13,844 nucleotides of DNA from NCBI GenBank assembly GCA_964347545.1, contig CAYFZZ010000009.1, positions 1 through 13,844 of the forward strand. The letters are read 5' to 3'. Shown here piece after piece: positions 6,454 through 13,820 of this stretch (positions are counted from its first letter, which is position 1; each line of letters begins with the position of its first letter). Below the pieces are notes generated by a model, which did not search any database, was not told the origin of the DNA, and worked only from the letters and a program-made list of their open reading frames with translations. This DNA comes from CS4-C045 sp964347545. Lineage in GTDB: Bacteria > Planctomycetota > Planctomycetia > Pirellulales > UBA7805. The position numbers and the translations under genes were made by a program.

Positions 6454-8262
6454 TTAAGGCGCCCAGAAGATGGGGATCAGGGTCACGGATGTGATCATGA
6501 CCAGGATGGTGAGCGGTAGTCCGATTTTCAGGTAATCTGCTGGGCGATAACCCCCTGGCCCCATGACCATCAGGTTGGTCTGATACCCGATCGGTGTGAT
6601 AAAGCTGCAGGAGGCAGCCAGCGCGATGGCCATGATAAACGGCCGCTCGACAAAACCTGCCGCTTGCGCCACGGCGACCGCCAGGGGAAACATGAGCGCC
6701 GCGACGGCGGTGTTGGTGAGCATTTCTGTAAAGATCAGTGTGAGGGCATAGGTGATCACCAGCAGCAGCAGCGGATTCTGGTCCCCGGCGACGTCAATGA
6801 TCAGCCCAGCGATGTTTGCGGCCGCCCCGCTCTGCTCCAGCGCGTACCCCAGCCCCAAAGCCGCGCCGATCGTCAGCAGCACCTGCAGTTCAAAAGAGGA
6901 ACGGGCCTCGGCCATGGTCAAGCAGCGGGTGCCTACCATCAGGACGGCGGTCGCCACGGCGATGATCGCCGTCATCTCTGCCGGAACGTTCCCCTCCTGC
7001 GACATCCAGCTGGTGATCGACAGCGAGACGACCAGAAAGGCCAACAGCCCGAAGGCCACCCAGACGCGGTCGTGACGGCGAGGTCGGTCTTCGTCCACGC
7101 TGGAAACCAGGTAAAAGTCACGGCTGTTGCGGAAGTTGTTGACAAACTCGGTGCCGGTCTGCAGCAAGAGGGTGTCGCCTGGTTCCAGCTGGATGCTGCC
7201 CACCTTGTTGGTCATGCGGACGCCATTGCGGTGCACCGCCAGCACGGCCGCGTTGTACAGCTGGCGGAATTTGGCCTCTTTCACGGTACTGCCGATCAAA
7301 GGAGAGGAATTGGACAACACGGCTTCGGTCAGGTGACGCCGCTGCCGGGCGGCCGGATCCGTTTCGTAGGCGATGTCGACCGCCGGCACGAGGCCCGGAA
7401 TTTTCTCCAAATCGACAATCGTGCTGACCACGCCTGTGAATACCAGCCGGTCGCCGGCCTCGATCCGATCCCGGGGGGTGACCGGCGTAATCACGTCGTT
7501 GCTCCGGGAAATCTCGATCAGGAACAACCCCGGCAGGTTCCGCAGCCCCGCCTGCTCGACCGTCTGACCCACCAGGCGGCAGTTTTCCTGCACCAGCATC
7601 TCGACCAGGTAGTCGCGACGATACTCACCCAGCGATTCCAGCAAGTCGACACGGTTCGGCAAACGCAACTGGCCGACCAGCAGCAGGTAGATCACGCCCA
7701 CGATCGCGCACGGCAACCCCACGTAGCCGATCTCGAACAGATGCATGCCCTCGATACCCTCGTGGCTGACCATCATCCCGTTGACCACCAGGTTGGTGCT
7801 GGTGCCAATCAGGGAACAGGCACCCCCCAAGATCGCCAGGTAACTGATCGGCATCAGCAGCCGGGATGGCGACACCCCGACCCGGCGGCACCAATCGATC
7901 ACCGTGGGGACCGTCATGGCCACGATGGGCGTGTTATTGACCAAAGCCGAAAGGCCCACAATCGGGACCGTCAGTCGCATTAGGGCCCGCTTTTCGGTGC
8001 GAATGTTCCCCAGCAGCTGGTGCCCGACCAGGTCCAGGGCACCCGTTTGCCGCAAGCCGGCCGCCACCACGTACAGGGCGGCAATCGTGACCACCGCCGG
8101 ATTGGCAAAACCCAGCAGCGCCTCCCGCGGCGAAATAACTCCACAGAGGGTCACGGCAGCCAGCCCGGCCAGAAAGACCAGGTCCGCCGGGGCACCGCGC
8201 TTCCAAAGCAGCGTCAGGAATACCAGGGCTGTGACGCCCAGGGCAATGATCGCGTCAGACAT
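6454..8262 (-). CDS. SLC13/DASS-type anion permease with two RCK_C (TrkA-C) domains
   Basis: A 602-residue polytopic membrane protein. Two hydrophobic halves (about 1-200 and 398-600) flank a soluble insert. Half one holds ALVNNTPIVAMTVP (re-entrant hairpin, NNTP at 109-112) and GTSTNLV (153-159). Half two holds the matching TEMLTNTAVAALMFP (512-526) and ITPIGYQTNLMVMGPGGY (555-572). These paired TP/TN signatures define the DASS (SLC13/CitM) fold. The insert contains two RCK_C modules (about 208-290 and 303-388), including LPGLFLIEISR...ITPVTPRDRIEAGDRLVFTG and AVLAVHRNG...IQLEPGDTLLLQTG; these domains commonly sense small ligands in the cytosol. This architecture is found in presumed sulfate or other inorganic-anion transporters, but the substrate cannot be read from sequence and no substrate gene lies nearby. 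The ribosome-binding site before the ATG at 8262 is weak; no alternative start fits better. Confidence 0.93.
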   Translation of the reverse strand: MSDAIIALGVTALVFLTLLWKRGAPADLVFLAGLAAVTLCGVISPREALLGFANPAVVTIAALYVVAAGLRQTGALDLVGHQLLGNIRTEKRALMRLTVPIVGLSALVNNTPIVAMTVPTVIDWCRRVGVSPSRLLMPISYLAILGGACSLIGTSTNLVVNGMMVSHEGIEGMHLFEIGYVGLPCAIVGVIYLLLVGQLRLPNRVDLLESLGEYRRDYLVEMLVQENCRLVGQTVEQAGLRNLPGLFLIEISRSNDVITPVTPRDRIEAGDRLVFTGVVSTIVDLEKIPGLVPAVDIAYETDPAARQRRHLTEAVLSNSSPLIGSTVKEAKFRQLYNAAVLAVHRNGVRMTNKVGSIQLEPGDTLLLQTGTEFVNNFRNSRDFYLVSSVDEDRPRRHDRVWVAFGLLAFLVVSLSITSWMSQEGNVPAEMTAIIAVATAVLMVGTRCLTMAEARSSFELQVLLTIGAALGLGYALEQSGAAANIAGLIIDVAGDQNPLLLLVITYALTLIFTEMLTNTAVAALMFPLAVAVAQAAGFVERPFIMAIALAASCSFITPIGYQTNLMVMGPGGYRPADYLKIGLPLTILVMITSVTLIPIFWAP

Positions 8263-8285
8263 GCGTGCAGCTCGAACGGGTCTTG

Positions 8286-8310
8286 CCTATAAAACTAACA
8301 CGAAACCCAA
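8286..8310 (-). promoter_or_regulatory. AT-rich promoter-like patch before the permease gene
   Basis: On the minus strand TATAGG (complement of 8286-8291) resembles a -10 box, inside a TTAGTTTTATAGG patch that is AT-rich against the local background. It would give a leader of about 20 nt to the ATG at 8262. The nearest TTGGGT (complement of 8305-8310) lies only 13 bp away, too close for a standard -35 box, so the call is weak. Planctomycete promoters are poorly defined. Confidence 0.22.
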
Positions 8311-8327
8311 CACTTTCCCACAACTTC

Positions 8328-8357
8328 CCCCTCGGACCACCGCCCCTCGGACCACCG
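8328..8357. repeat. Perfect 15-bp tandem duplication
   Basis: The unit CCCCTCGGACCACCG occurs twice head to tail (8328-8342 and 8343-8357) with no mismatch. It lies 66 bp or more upstream of the permease start. A recent slippage duplication is the simplest explanation; a paired regulator site is possible but unsupported. Confidence 0.85.
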
Positions 8358-8594
8358 TCGACGACAACTTGCCCCCCGGCCCGATGGCAGGCAGGTCAGA
8401 CGAATCTCTACCTGGTCCCCGGTCTTGACGGTCGACCTGCCGATGCAGGCGTTACGAGCCGCGTCGAACGTACAACCACCAAGGGTTTCCGAGTTTTCCC
8501 GGCCGGACTACGTGTTAGCTATTTTCTCCAATCCGAAATCAAATCGCCAATTGCCTAACAAGATCAAGAGGCCAACTCCGATACGTGGAGGCAG

Positions 8595-8609
8595 CACGGG
8601 TTACCCGTG
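8595..8609. repeat. Short GC hairpin in intergenic region
   Basis: CACGGG (8595-8600) and CCCGTG (8604-8609) form a six-pair stem with a TTA loop. No T-tract follows. It could be part of a structured RNA or be chance; about 25 bp downstream GGGTCGAACC resembles a T-loop in reverse complement, but no tRNA folds around it. Confidence 0.3.
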
Positions 8610-9198
8610 GCACCTCGGACAGGGTCGAACCGGCAGCCGTTTCCTGCCGATTCGCCCTTTGTCCCCGGCCCGTTCGGTGTCTGCGACCAGGCAAAAGCCA
8701 GGTCCCTGCACGGCGTGCCAAGTTCGTCTCTGGGAATTCCAAGGTCTTTCCTGCGCTGACTGTTGGTTTTTAGCCTGCTGGTGCTGGATGGTGCAACGGC
8801 GGATGCCGGACTGAACGTGGTCTGGCTCCCGCGGGAGGCCATGCCAGCGATGGATGTCGAGCCGCATTCCGACAGCGGAACGTCCCCCGGGATTGACCTG
8901 GGATTCCCCGAGGCAGCTAGGCGGGTCTTCCCCGCCCCATCCCTCGCCACCAAAGATGCCCGCTCCCACCCCTCCCTCCCCGGACCGCCCGGCCTGGCCG
9001 TCCGTTCCCGCGGGGCGGTGGCCGCTGGGGCCGCTCCGGCCGCCTGACCCTCCGCGCCCGCCCGTGGGGTGTTCGCGGTGCGGCCCGCTCCCTGGCCCGG
9101 CGCCGGCAGGCCGAGTGGGTGGATCGGCCGCAGGCTGCCTAAGGCCCTGAAGCGGAACAACTTCCGGTCGACCCGCGGCGGGCCGGTTGGATCGTTTC

Positions 9199-9214
9199 AT
9201 TGGTCACGACCAAT
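9199..9214. promoter_or_regulatory. Operator-like inverted repeat upstream of the VWA gene
   Basis: ATTGGTCACGACCAAT has perfect seven-base arms around AC. It is flanked by GGCCGG (9181-9186) and CCGGCC (9219-9224), which could extend pairing in a larger imperfect hairpin. It sits about 50-75 bp upstream of the AT-rich patch that may hold the promoter of the VWA gene, a reasonable place for a dimeric regulator. No regulator gene is present in the window. Confidence 0.35.
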
Positions 9215-9261
9215 CCCACCGGCCCTCCGATCCAGGCCGGACCGCCCAGCCGGGCAGCTTT

Positions 9262-9294
9262 TTGGTGGAATAATCGGCCAGCTCGAAATAAAAT
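9262..9294 (+). promoter_or_regulatory. Candidate promoter for the VWA/STN gene
   Basis: TAAAAT (9289-9294) matches a -10 box well and lies in an AT-rich island in GC-rich DNA. TTGGTG (9262-9267) is the nearest -35-like element, but the 21-bp spacer is long, so activator help or a different -35 is likely. A start near 9301 would give a leader of about 165 nt before the ATG at 9468. Confidence 0.3.
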
Positions 9295-9467
9295 GAATTG
9301 ATGAGTCCGCCGCTGGCCTCCTTCCGCAGGCCGTGCTGGGGCAGGACATCGCTGAGAAACGAGGAACAGAGAACATCCGCAAGCATCCGCTGCTGGTGGG
9401 AGGTGCGTCCCGGCATTCTGGCTGTGGCCGTGGTCCCGCCACCGCTGAAGTTTCAGGAGCCTATCTC

Positions 9468-11957
9468 ATGACTGTACGCAGCCCCCTGATTGCTGTCGCC
9501 ACCCTGGGCATGGTTCTCATCTCTTGGGGCAATTTGTCCGCGGCTGACCCGCTCCAGGTCAGCGTTGGGCACACGCGTCTGGACAATTTCCGCTCTGCCG
9601 ACGGACAAAGCTATTTCGTCTTAAGCCTTCGTCCTCAGATCACGCCGGAGGTTCGCCGGGCCAGCGATCTGGTGATCATGGTTGACACCTCGGCCAGCCA
9701 GGTGGGCCAGCACCGAGCGGCGGCATTGTCCGCGCTGGCATCCTTGCTGGCAGCCCTCGGTCCCGAGGACCGTGTGATGTTGATGGCGGTGGACGTCCAT
9801 CCGGTCCGACTGACCGACGGGTTTGTTTCGGTTGGCAGCCGGGGGATGGGAGAAGCGGTGCAGGTCCTGCATCGCCGTACGCCGCTCGGCTCCACCGACA
9901 TCTCTCGGGCCATGTCCGCAGCGGCTTCGGCCTACGGGGCACCCGCTGATCGGCGGCGAGCGGTGGTGTATGTGGGGGACGGGATGAGCCGCACCAGGCT
10001 GGTGGGGCAGACAGCCTTTCACGGGATGGTTGACGAACTGGTGGAAAAACGCATTTCGGTAACCTCCTATGCGGTGGGACCCGAAACCGATGGCGAGTTC
10101 CTGGCCGTCCTGGCCAACTATACGGGGGGCCAGTTGGTCCTGGACTCCCAGGAGAGGGACCCGGCCCAGGTGGGCCAATACCTGGCGACCGCAGCCAGAG
10201 TGCCGGTAATTTGGCCCCGCGACCTGAAGTTGTCGGAAAAACTGACGGAGGTCTATCCGGCCGTCATGCCCCCCCTCCGCGGCGATCGCGAAACGATTCT
10301 CTTCGGCCAGGGGGATGGCACCGGTCAGGTGACGATCCGCTTTCAGGCGGAAGTCGACGGCCGTGTTGTCCCGGTGGAAGCGGAGGCCACGGGAAACCCG
10401 GCGGATGACAAACAAAGCTACCTGTCCGGGCTGGTGAAGGTGGCTCGAGACGGGGGAGACCTGCCCACGCTAGGCAGCAAAGGTTTGCAGTTGACCCGGC
10501 AGATGGTCCAGGACGGGGTGTATCAGCTGAATCGCCTGGGCAGGAACGCTCTGGCTTCTGGCAACTTTGCTGCGGCCGGCCGCCTGGCGCAGGTCGCCTT
10601 GCAGACCGATCCGGCCAACGGCGACGCCGAGGCCCTGGAGGGGGCCGCCCGACGCGGCCTGATCGAAGATGTTGTCGAGGGGGGCGGCGGCTTGGCCAGC
10701 GACGATGACGACGCCTTTTTGGATCAAGCGATTGCGGCCAGTGGCCAGCTGCTGGATGCCGAACAGAGGCAGCGGCAGGTCTACGCCGAAATGCTACGGG
10801 TCGATGTGCAGAAAAAACTCGAAGCCGCTCGACGGAAGATGTCCGACGATCCCACCACGGCGGAAGCCGAGCTGAAGTCGGTGCTGGACGCCTTGCGCGA
10901 AGAAACGGACGTGAATGCGGAGGTTCTGAACCAGTTGAAGAACGAGCTGGTGACGGCGATTCGCGAGGCGGGCCGGCGTAAATACCGCGTGGCAGAAGCC
11001 GAACGGGAGCGGTGGGAAAAGCTGGCCGCTGGCACGGCCCGCTTGCGAGCCCTGGAAGAGGCCCAGCGCGCTGAGGACAAAGTGACGGTGTTGATGGATC
11101 GCTTCCATTCGTTGATGAAAGAACGGCGTTACGTGGACGCCGAAGAAGCAGCCAGCCAGGCTTTTCTCATCGCGCCCGAAGATCCGTCTGTCACGGCCGC
11201 GTCGATCGTCTCCCATTTGAAGGAAAATTACGAGGATTACATCGCCACGCTGGAAGGCCGCAACCGGGGGGTCGTCAACACACTGAATCTTGTCCAAAAA
11301 GCCGCCATCCCTTTCTCAGGCGACCCTCCCATCGTGTATCCCGCCGCGGCCGAATGGAAAGAGATCACCCGCCGGCGCGAGAAGTACGCCTCAGTCGATC
11401 TGCAGAAAACCAACGAGACGGAAAAGAAGATCCTCGAGCAGCTGGATGAACCGACCCAGATGGACTTTGAAGAGACACCGCTGGAAGAAGTCGTGGAATT
11501 TTTGGAAGACCTGCACGACATCGAAATCCAACTCGGGACCAACGCCTTGGACGAAATCGGCATTGGCAGCGACACCCCCGTCACGATCCGCGTGCGGGGC
11601 ATTTCGTTGCGCTCGGGTCTGAGACTGATGCTAAACTCGATCGATCCAGAGTTGACCTACACCATCCGCAACGAGGTGTTGATGCTGACCACCCGGGAAG
11701 AGGCCGAGACCAATCTGGTAACCAAAGTTTATCCGGTCGCAGATCTGGTCCTGCCCATCGTGCTCTCCGGCTTCGCCGGCTCCGGCGGCTTCGGCTCGGA
11801 CGGTGCCCAAGCGGGCTTCGGCGGCGGCGGTTTCGGCGGCGGCGGCGGCGGGGGCCAGGGCTTCGGGGGCGGATTTGGTAATTTCGGCGGCGGCGGCGGC
11901 GGGGGCGGCGGCGGTGGCTTCGGCGGCGGCGGCGGCGGGGGCGGATTCGGGTTCTGA
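9468..11957 (+). CDS. Exported VWA / helical-repeat / STN-like protein with glycine-rich C-terminal tail
   Basis: An 829-residue protein. ATG 9468 is chosen because AGGAG (9455-9459) precedes it and a signal peptide starts there (LIAVATLGMVLISW, probable cleavage near SAA, 24-26); a longer frame from 9333 would bury that signal. A VWA domain (about 66-245) has an intact MIDAS metal site: D73, S75, S77 (DTSAS), T143 (GST) and D171 (GDG). A beta-rich stretch follows to about 310. Residues about 340-600 are helical, with TPR-like segments (NALASGNFAAAGRLAQVAL; ERRYVDAEEAASQAFLIAP) and a charged, coiled-coil-like part (430-535). Residues about 655-760 match the STN/secretin N-domain-like module common in planctomycetes: FEETPLEEVVEFLEDLHDIEIQ, then TPVTIRVRGISLRSGLRLML and LTTREEAE. 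The last 60 residues are almost all Gly/Phe, ending GGGGGGFGF. Probably a periplasmic or surface assembly/adhesion protein; exact function unknown. The next gene likely forms a unit with it. Confidence 0.9.
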   Translation: MTVRSPLIAVATLGMVLISWGNLSAADPLQVSVGHTRLDNFRSADGQSYFVLSLRPQITPEVRRASDLVIMVDTSASQVGQHRAAALSALASLLAALGPEDRVMLMAVDVHPVRLTDGFVSVGSRGMGEAVQVLHRRTPLGSTDISRAMSAAASAYGAPADRRRAVVYVGDGMSRTRLVGQTAFHGMVDELVEKRISVTSYAVGPETDGEFLAVLANYTGGQLVLDSQERDPAQVGQYLATAARVPVIWPRDLKLSEKLTEVYPAVMPPLRGDRETILFGQGDGTGQVTIRFQAEVDGRVVPVEAEATGNPADDKQSYLSGLVKVARDGGDLPTLGSKGLQLTRQMVQDGVYQLNRLGRNALASGNFAAAGRLAQVALQTDPANGDAEALEGAARRGLIEDVVEGGGGLASDDDDAFLDQAIAASGQLLDAEQRQRQVYAEMLRVDVQKKLEAARRKMSDDPTTAEAELKSVLDALREETDVNAEVLNQLKNELVTAIREAGRRKYRVAEAERERWEKLAAGTARLRALEEAQRAEDKVTVLMDRFHSLMKERRYVDAEEAASQAFLIAPEDPSVTAASIVSHLKENYEDYIATLEGRNRGVVNTLNLVQKAAIPFSGDPPIVYPAAAEWKEITRRREKYASVDLQKTNETEKKILEQLDEPTQMDFEETPLEEVVEFLEDLHDIEIQLGTNALDEIGIGSDTPVTIRVRGISLRSGLRLMLNSIDPELTYTIRNEVLMLTTREEAETNLVTKVYPVADLVLPIVLSGFAGSGGFGSDGAQAGFGGGGFGGGGGGGQGFGGGFGNFGGGGGGGGGGGFGGGGGGGGFGF
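11814..11954 (+). repeat. GGC-rich low-complexity tract coding for the Gly/Phe tail
   Basis: Imperfect runs of GGC/GGG/GGT interrupted by TTC and a few other codons encode GFGGGGFGGG-type sequence up to the final GFGF and stop. The tract is prone to slippage and to sequencing error; here the reading frame stays open to the stop. Flexible, possibly self-associating tails of this kind are frequent on planctomycete exported proteins. Confidence 0.85.
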
Positions 11958-11981
11958 TACGCCGCGGACGCAACCCGGGTA
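11941..11981 (+). repeat. 3'-end repeat, copy 1 (tail end, stop and 3' flank)
   Basis: Aligned without gaps to 13804-13844, 33 of 41 bases agree. The match covers the last codons (GFGF), the TGA stop and 24 bases beyond it, where 18 of 24 agree, starting TACgCCGCGgACGC. Similarity past the stop is not explained by protein conservation alone. It suggests a duplicated gene end or a conserved 3' element. Confidence 0.7.
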
Positions 11982-12133
11982 TGGCGAAAACAGAGAACGG
12001 AAACGACAGACCGAGAATAGTCTGACAATCCTTTGACCAGGCAGACTGCGGGGCTTACCAACCACCCGGACCCGTGGGCCCACAGTGGTCGTGTCGAGGG
12101 GCAGTGTCGGGTGAGCAGTGTGGAGTGGCAACC
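11958..12133. other. Gap between the two glycine-tailed genes
   Basis: 176 bp. It begins with the 3'-flank repeat. AGTCTG (12019-12024) and CAGACT (12042-12047) are inverted copies separated by 17 bp, and GTGGGCCCAC (12074-12083) is a 10-bp palindrome about 50 bp before the next start. No intrinsic terminator with a T-tract is visible, so read-through from the VWA gene into the next is plausible. Confidence 0.4.
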
Positions 12134-13786
12134 ATGATCAACTTTCTTCTCGTCCCCACCCCCGACCGGTTGCGGCAGGCGGTCCTTACCGCGATCGCCG
12201 TGGGCGGGTGTGTGGCCGCTGCGGGGCTGGCCCCTGCGGCCGAAACGGCCCCGACACCAGGCATTTTTGCTGAAAAAACCGAACGCGGAGCTCCGGCCCC
12301 GCGTGCCACCCCAGCCGATCCCCCCCCAGCCCGCTCCTCCTCGACCCCGACAGGTGGCCAGGGAGGATACGTCATGCGGCTGGAGGTGTCAGCCCAGCCC
12401 GGAGAGGATCAGGAGGCAGCCTATTACCGGTACCTGAGCACGCATCAGGTTCACCCCAAGGTCTTGCGGGCCAAGGTGCGGCAGATCGTGAGCCGAGAGG
12501 GGGACGCCCAGCGACATCAAGAAGTCGTGGCCCTCTTGCGGGCCGCTCTCCGCAGCGGGCAGGTCCAGCCGTGGATGTACGAGGCCCTGGGACTGGCGAT
12601 GGAGTTGAGCCAGATGTCGGGTGACGAGGTCGAGCGGACGCTGTTGTCGGCGGCGGATTTCACGAATAACCCCGGCCACCTGATGTACCTTGCTGAATAT
12701 TTGCAGCGCCTGGGACGAGACGACCGCGCGTTGCAATTGTTGCGGGAAGTGACCAGCCGGGCCCCAGAAAAGACCGATGCCTATCGCCGCGGACTGGAAA
12801 TTGCGGAACGTCAAGGGAATGAAGAGGCGATCCGCTGGGCGACACTGGCGATTCTGCGGCGTGCCTGGCCGGCTGAACAGCGGGGGATTCAGGATCACGC
12901 GCGGCGAGTGGCGTTGGCGACGGTGGAACAGATGCGCCAGCGGGGTGAAACTGCCGCGGCGGAACAATTCGCCGCACAGCTGAAAGCCACCATGGTCCGT
13001 GACGTGATCATCAAGGTCCAGTGGGTGGGCCAGGCCGATCTGGACTTGATGGTGGAAGAACCTGGAGGGACGGTCTGTTCCTATCGCAGTCCGCGCACCG
13101 GCGGCGGCGGCGTGTTAGTCGGCGACCTGAATACCAGCCTGGACCGGTCCGCCGGCGAGGGGTTCTCGGAAACGTACGTCTGTCCGGAAGGTTTTTCGGG
13201 AACGTATCGCGTCTTGCTGCGGCAAGTTTGGGGCCGGATTCCCAGCGGAAAGGTGGCGGTCAGCGTCTGGAATCACGCAGGCAGCGATCACCAGGCCCAT
13301 CGCAAACGGGTGCTGGAATTGAACGAAGACGGCGCCGCTCTGCTGGCCTTCGACCTGGAAAACGGTCGCCGAGCCGAGTCGCTGGAAAGCCATCAACTGG
13401 CCAACGACGTGCGGGGGCAGTTGGCGGTCAACCGAGCCGTGTTGGCTCAGCAAATCGACTCCCTGGCTAGTTCGCAGCCGCCTCCCAGGCAGCAAACCCG
13501 CAGGCAAGGTCCCAGCGAGTTTGTGATCGGCGGCACCCCCGAGGTCAACGGCCGCAACGTCGGTTTCCAGCCGGTGATCGCCGTGCTGCCCACCGGGGCG
13601 ACGCTCAGCGTCAACGCCGTCATCTCGGCAGATCGCCGCTATGTCCGCATCACGGCGCTCCCCTTCTTCTCTGACATCCGCAGCGTGACCCAGTTCAATC
13701 TTACGACCGGCGAACTTGACGCGGAAGGGACCGAAGGTGGTGGTGACGGCGGTGGTGGTGACGGCGGTGGTGGTGACGGCGGGTGA
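12134..13786 (+). CDS. Exported helical-repeat / DUF2135-like / secretin-module protein, C-terminal tail frameshifted
   Basis: As read, 550 residues. ATG 12134 is preferred over an in-frame start at 12074: TGGAG (12121-12125) precedes it and a signal peptide follows (AVLTAIAVGGCVAAAGLAPAAE, cleavage near 36; C26 could also be a lipobox-like Cys but the context is poor). After a Pro/Ala linker (38-75), residues about 92-285 are TPR-like helices. Residues about 288-382 resemble the DUF2135 beta-sandwich: DVIIKVQWVGQADLDLMVEEPGG, SPRTGGGGVLVGDLN, PEGFSGTYRVLLRQV. Residues about 462-527 (GRNVGFQPVIAVLPTGATL...ISADRRYVRITALPFFSDI) resemble the C-terminal beta-module of secretin-like planctomycete proteins. 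The tail is (GGGDG)3-like and stops at 13784-13786. The fourth 15-bp repeat lacks 5 bp; restoring frame would continue to TGA 13818-13820 and end GGGGGGFGF, exactly like the upstream protein. So the present end is probably a slippage mutation or sequence error. Confidence 0.85.
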   Translation: MINFLLVPTPDRLRQAVLTAIAVGGCVAAAGLAPAAETAPTPGIFAEKTERGAPAPRATPADPPPARSSSTPTGGQGGYVMRLEVSAQPGEDQEAAYYRYLSTHQVHPKVLRAKVRQIVSREGDAQRHQEVVALLRAALRSGQVQPWMYEALGLAMELSQMSGDEVERTLLSAADFTNNPGHLMYLAEYLQRLGRDDRALQLLREVTSRAPEKTDAYRRGLEIAERQGNEEAIRWATLAILRRAWPAEQRGIQDHARRVALATVEQMRQRGETAAAEQFAAQLKATMVRDVIIKVQWVGQADLDLMVEEPGGTVCSYRSPRTGGGGVLVGDLNTSLDRSAGEGFSETYVCPEGFSGTYRVLLRQVWGRIPSGKVAVSVWNHAGSDHQAHRKRVLELNEDGAALLAFDLENGRRAESLESHQLANDVRGQLAVNRAVLAQQIDSLASSQPPPRQQTRRQGPSEFVIGGTPEVNGRNVGFQPVIAVLPTGATLSVNAVISADRRYVRITALPFFSDIRSVTQFNLTTGELDAEGTEGGGDGGGGDGGGGDGG

Positions 13787-13790
13787 CGGC
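13736..13790 (+). repeat. 15-bp tandem repeat with a 5-bp-short last unit
   Basis: Three perfect copies of GGTGGTGGTGACGGC (13736-13750, 13751-13765, 13766-13780) encode GGGDG. They are followed by GGGTGACGGC (13781-13790), the same unit lacking five bases. The shortfall shifts the frame and brings TGA (13784-13786) into use. Unit length is a multiple of three, so changes in copy number alone would keep frame; only the partial unit breaks it. Confidence 0.9.
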
Positions 13791-13820
13791 GGCGGTGGCG
13801 GTGGCGGTTTTGGGTTCTGA
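13791..13820 (+). pseudogene. Out-of-frame original C-terminus of the preceding gene
   Basis: In the frame ending at TGA 13818-13820 this stretch reads GGGGGGFGF and stop, the same ending as the VWA/STN protein. It is the likely ancestral end of the upstream reading frame, cut off by the 5-bp deficit at 13781-13790. Whether it is translated depends on whether the deficit is real. Confidence 0.65.

Larger units (their letters stand above)
8263..9467. other. 1.2-kb divergent intergenic region without a convincing gene
   Basis: The region lies between the leftward permease gene and the rightward VWA gene. Open frames on both strands (notably a minus-strand frame of nearly 200 codons at about 8564-9160 and another at 8601-9200) overlap one another, lack ribosome-binding sites and known motifs, and are rich in Arg/Gly/Pro/Ala; I regard them as GC-driven noise. 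No tRNA, rRNA, tmRNA, SRP RNA or RNase P signature was seen. Visible structure: a 15-bp tandem duplication (8328-8357), a hairpin CACGGG-TTA-CCCGTG (8595-8609), a hairpin GGCGGG-N5-CCCGCC (8920-8936), an inverted repeat (9199-9214) and an AT-rich patch (about 9260-9300). The segment 8480-8580 is less GC-rich than its flanks. Such length in a compact neighbourhood suggests a decayed gene, a structured RNA or extended regulation. Confidence 0.5.

Noticed and set aside
6664..7983. Long plus-strand open frame (439 codons) opposite the permease gene
   Set aside because: It is antisense to a clear membrane transporter, is rich in His/Gln/Arg/Asp as expected of a shadow frame, and has no recognisable motif.
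8622..8631. GGGTCGAACC, reverse complement resembles a tRNA T-loop (GGTTCGA)
   Set aside because: Flanking bases do not form a T-stem, and no acceptor, D or anticodon arms can be folded around it.
8920..8936. GGCGGG-N5-CCCGCC hairpin as an intrinsic terminator
   Set aside because: No T-tract follows on either strand and no gene ends nearby.
8564..9200. Two overlapping minus-strand frames of nearly 200 codons in the intergenic region
   Set aside because: They overlap in different frames, are Gly/Pro/Arg/Ala-rich, have no ribosome-binding site or known domain, and are expected by chance at this GC content. A translated search could still reveal a relic.
9333..9467. Upstream in-frame start for the VWA gene
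   Set aside because: It would add 45 polar residues before a good signal peptide, and the ATG at 9468 has AGGAG at suitable spacing.
13736..13790. Short tandem repeats considered as a CRISPR-like array
   Set aside because: Units are contiguous, 15 bp, in frame in a coding sequence and have no spacers; they encode a GGGDG tail.
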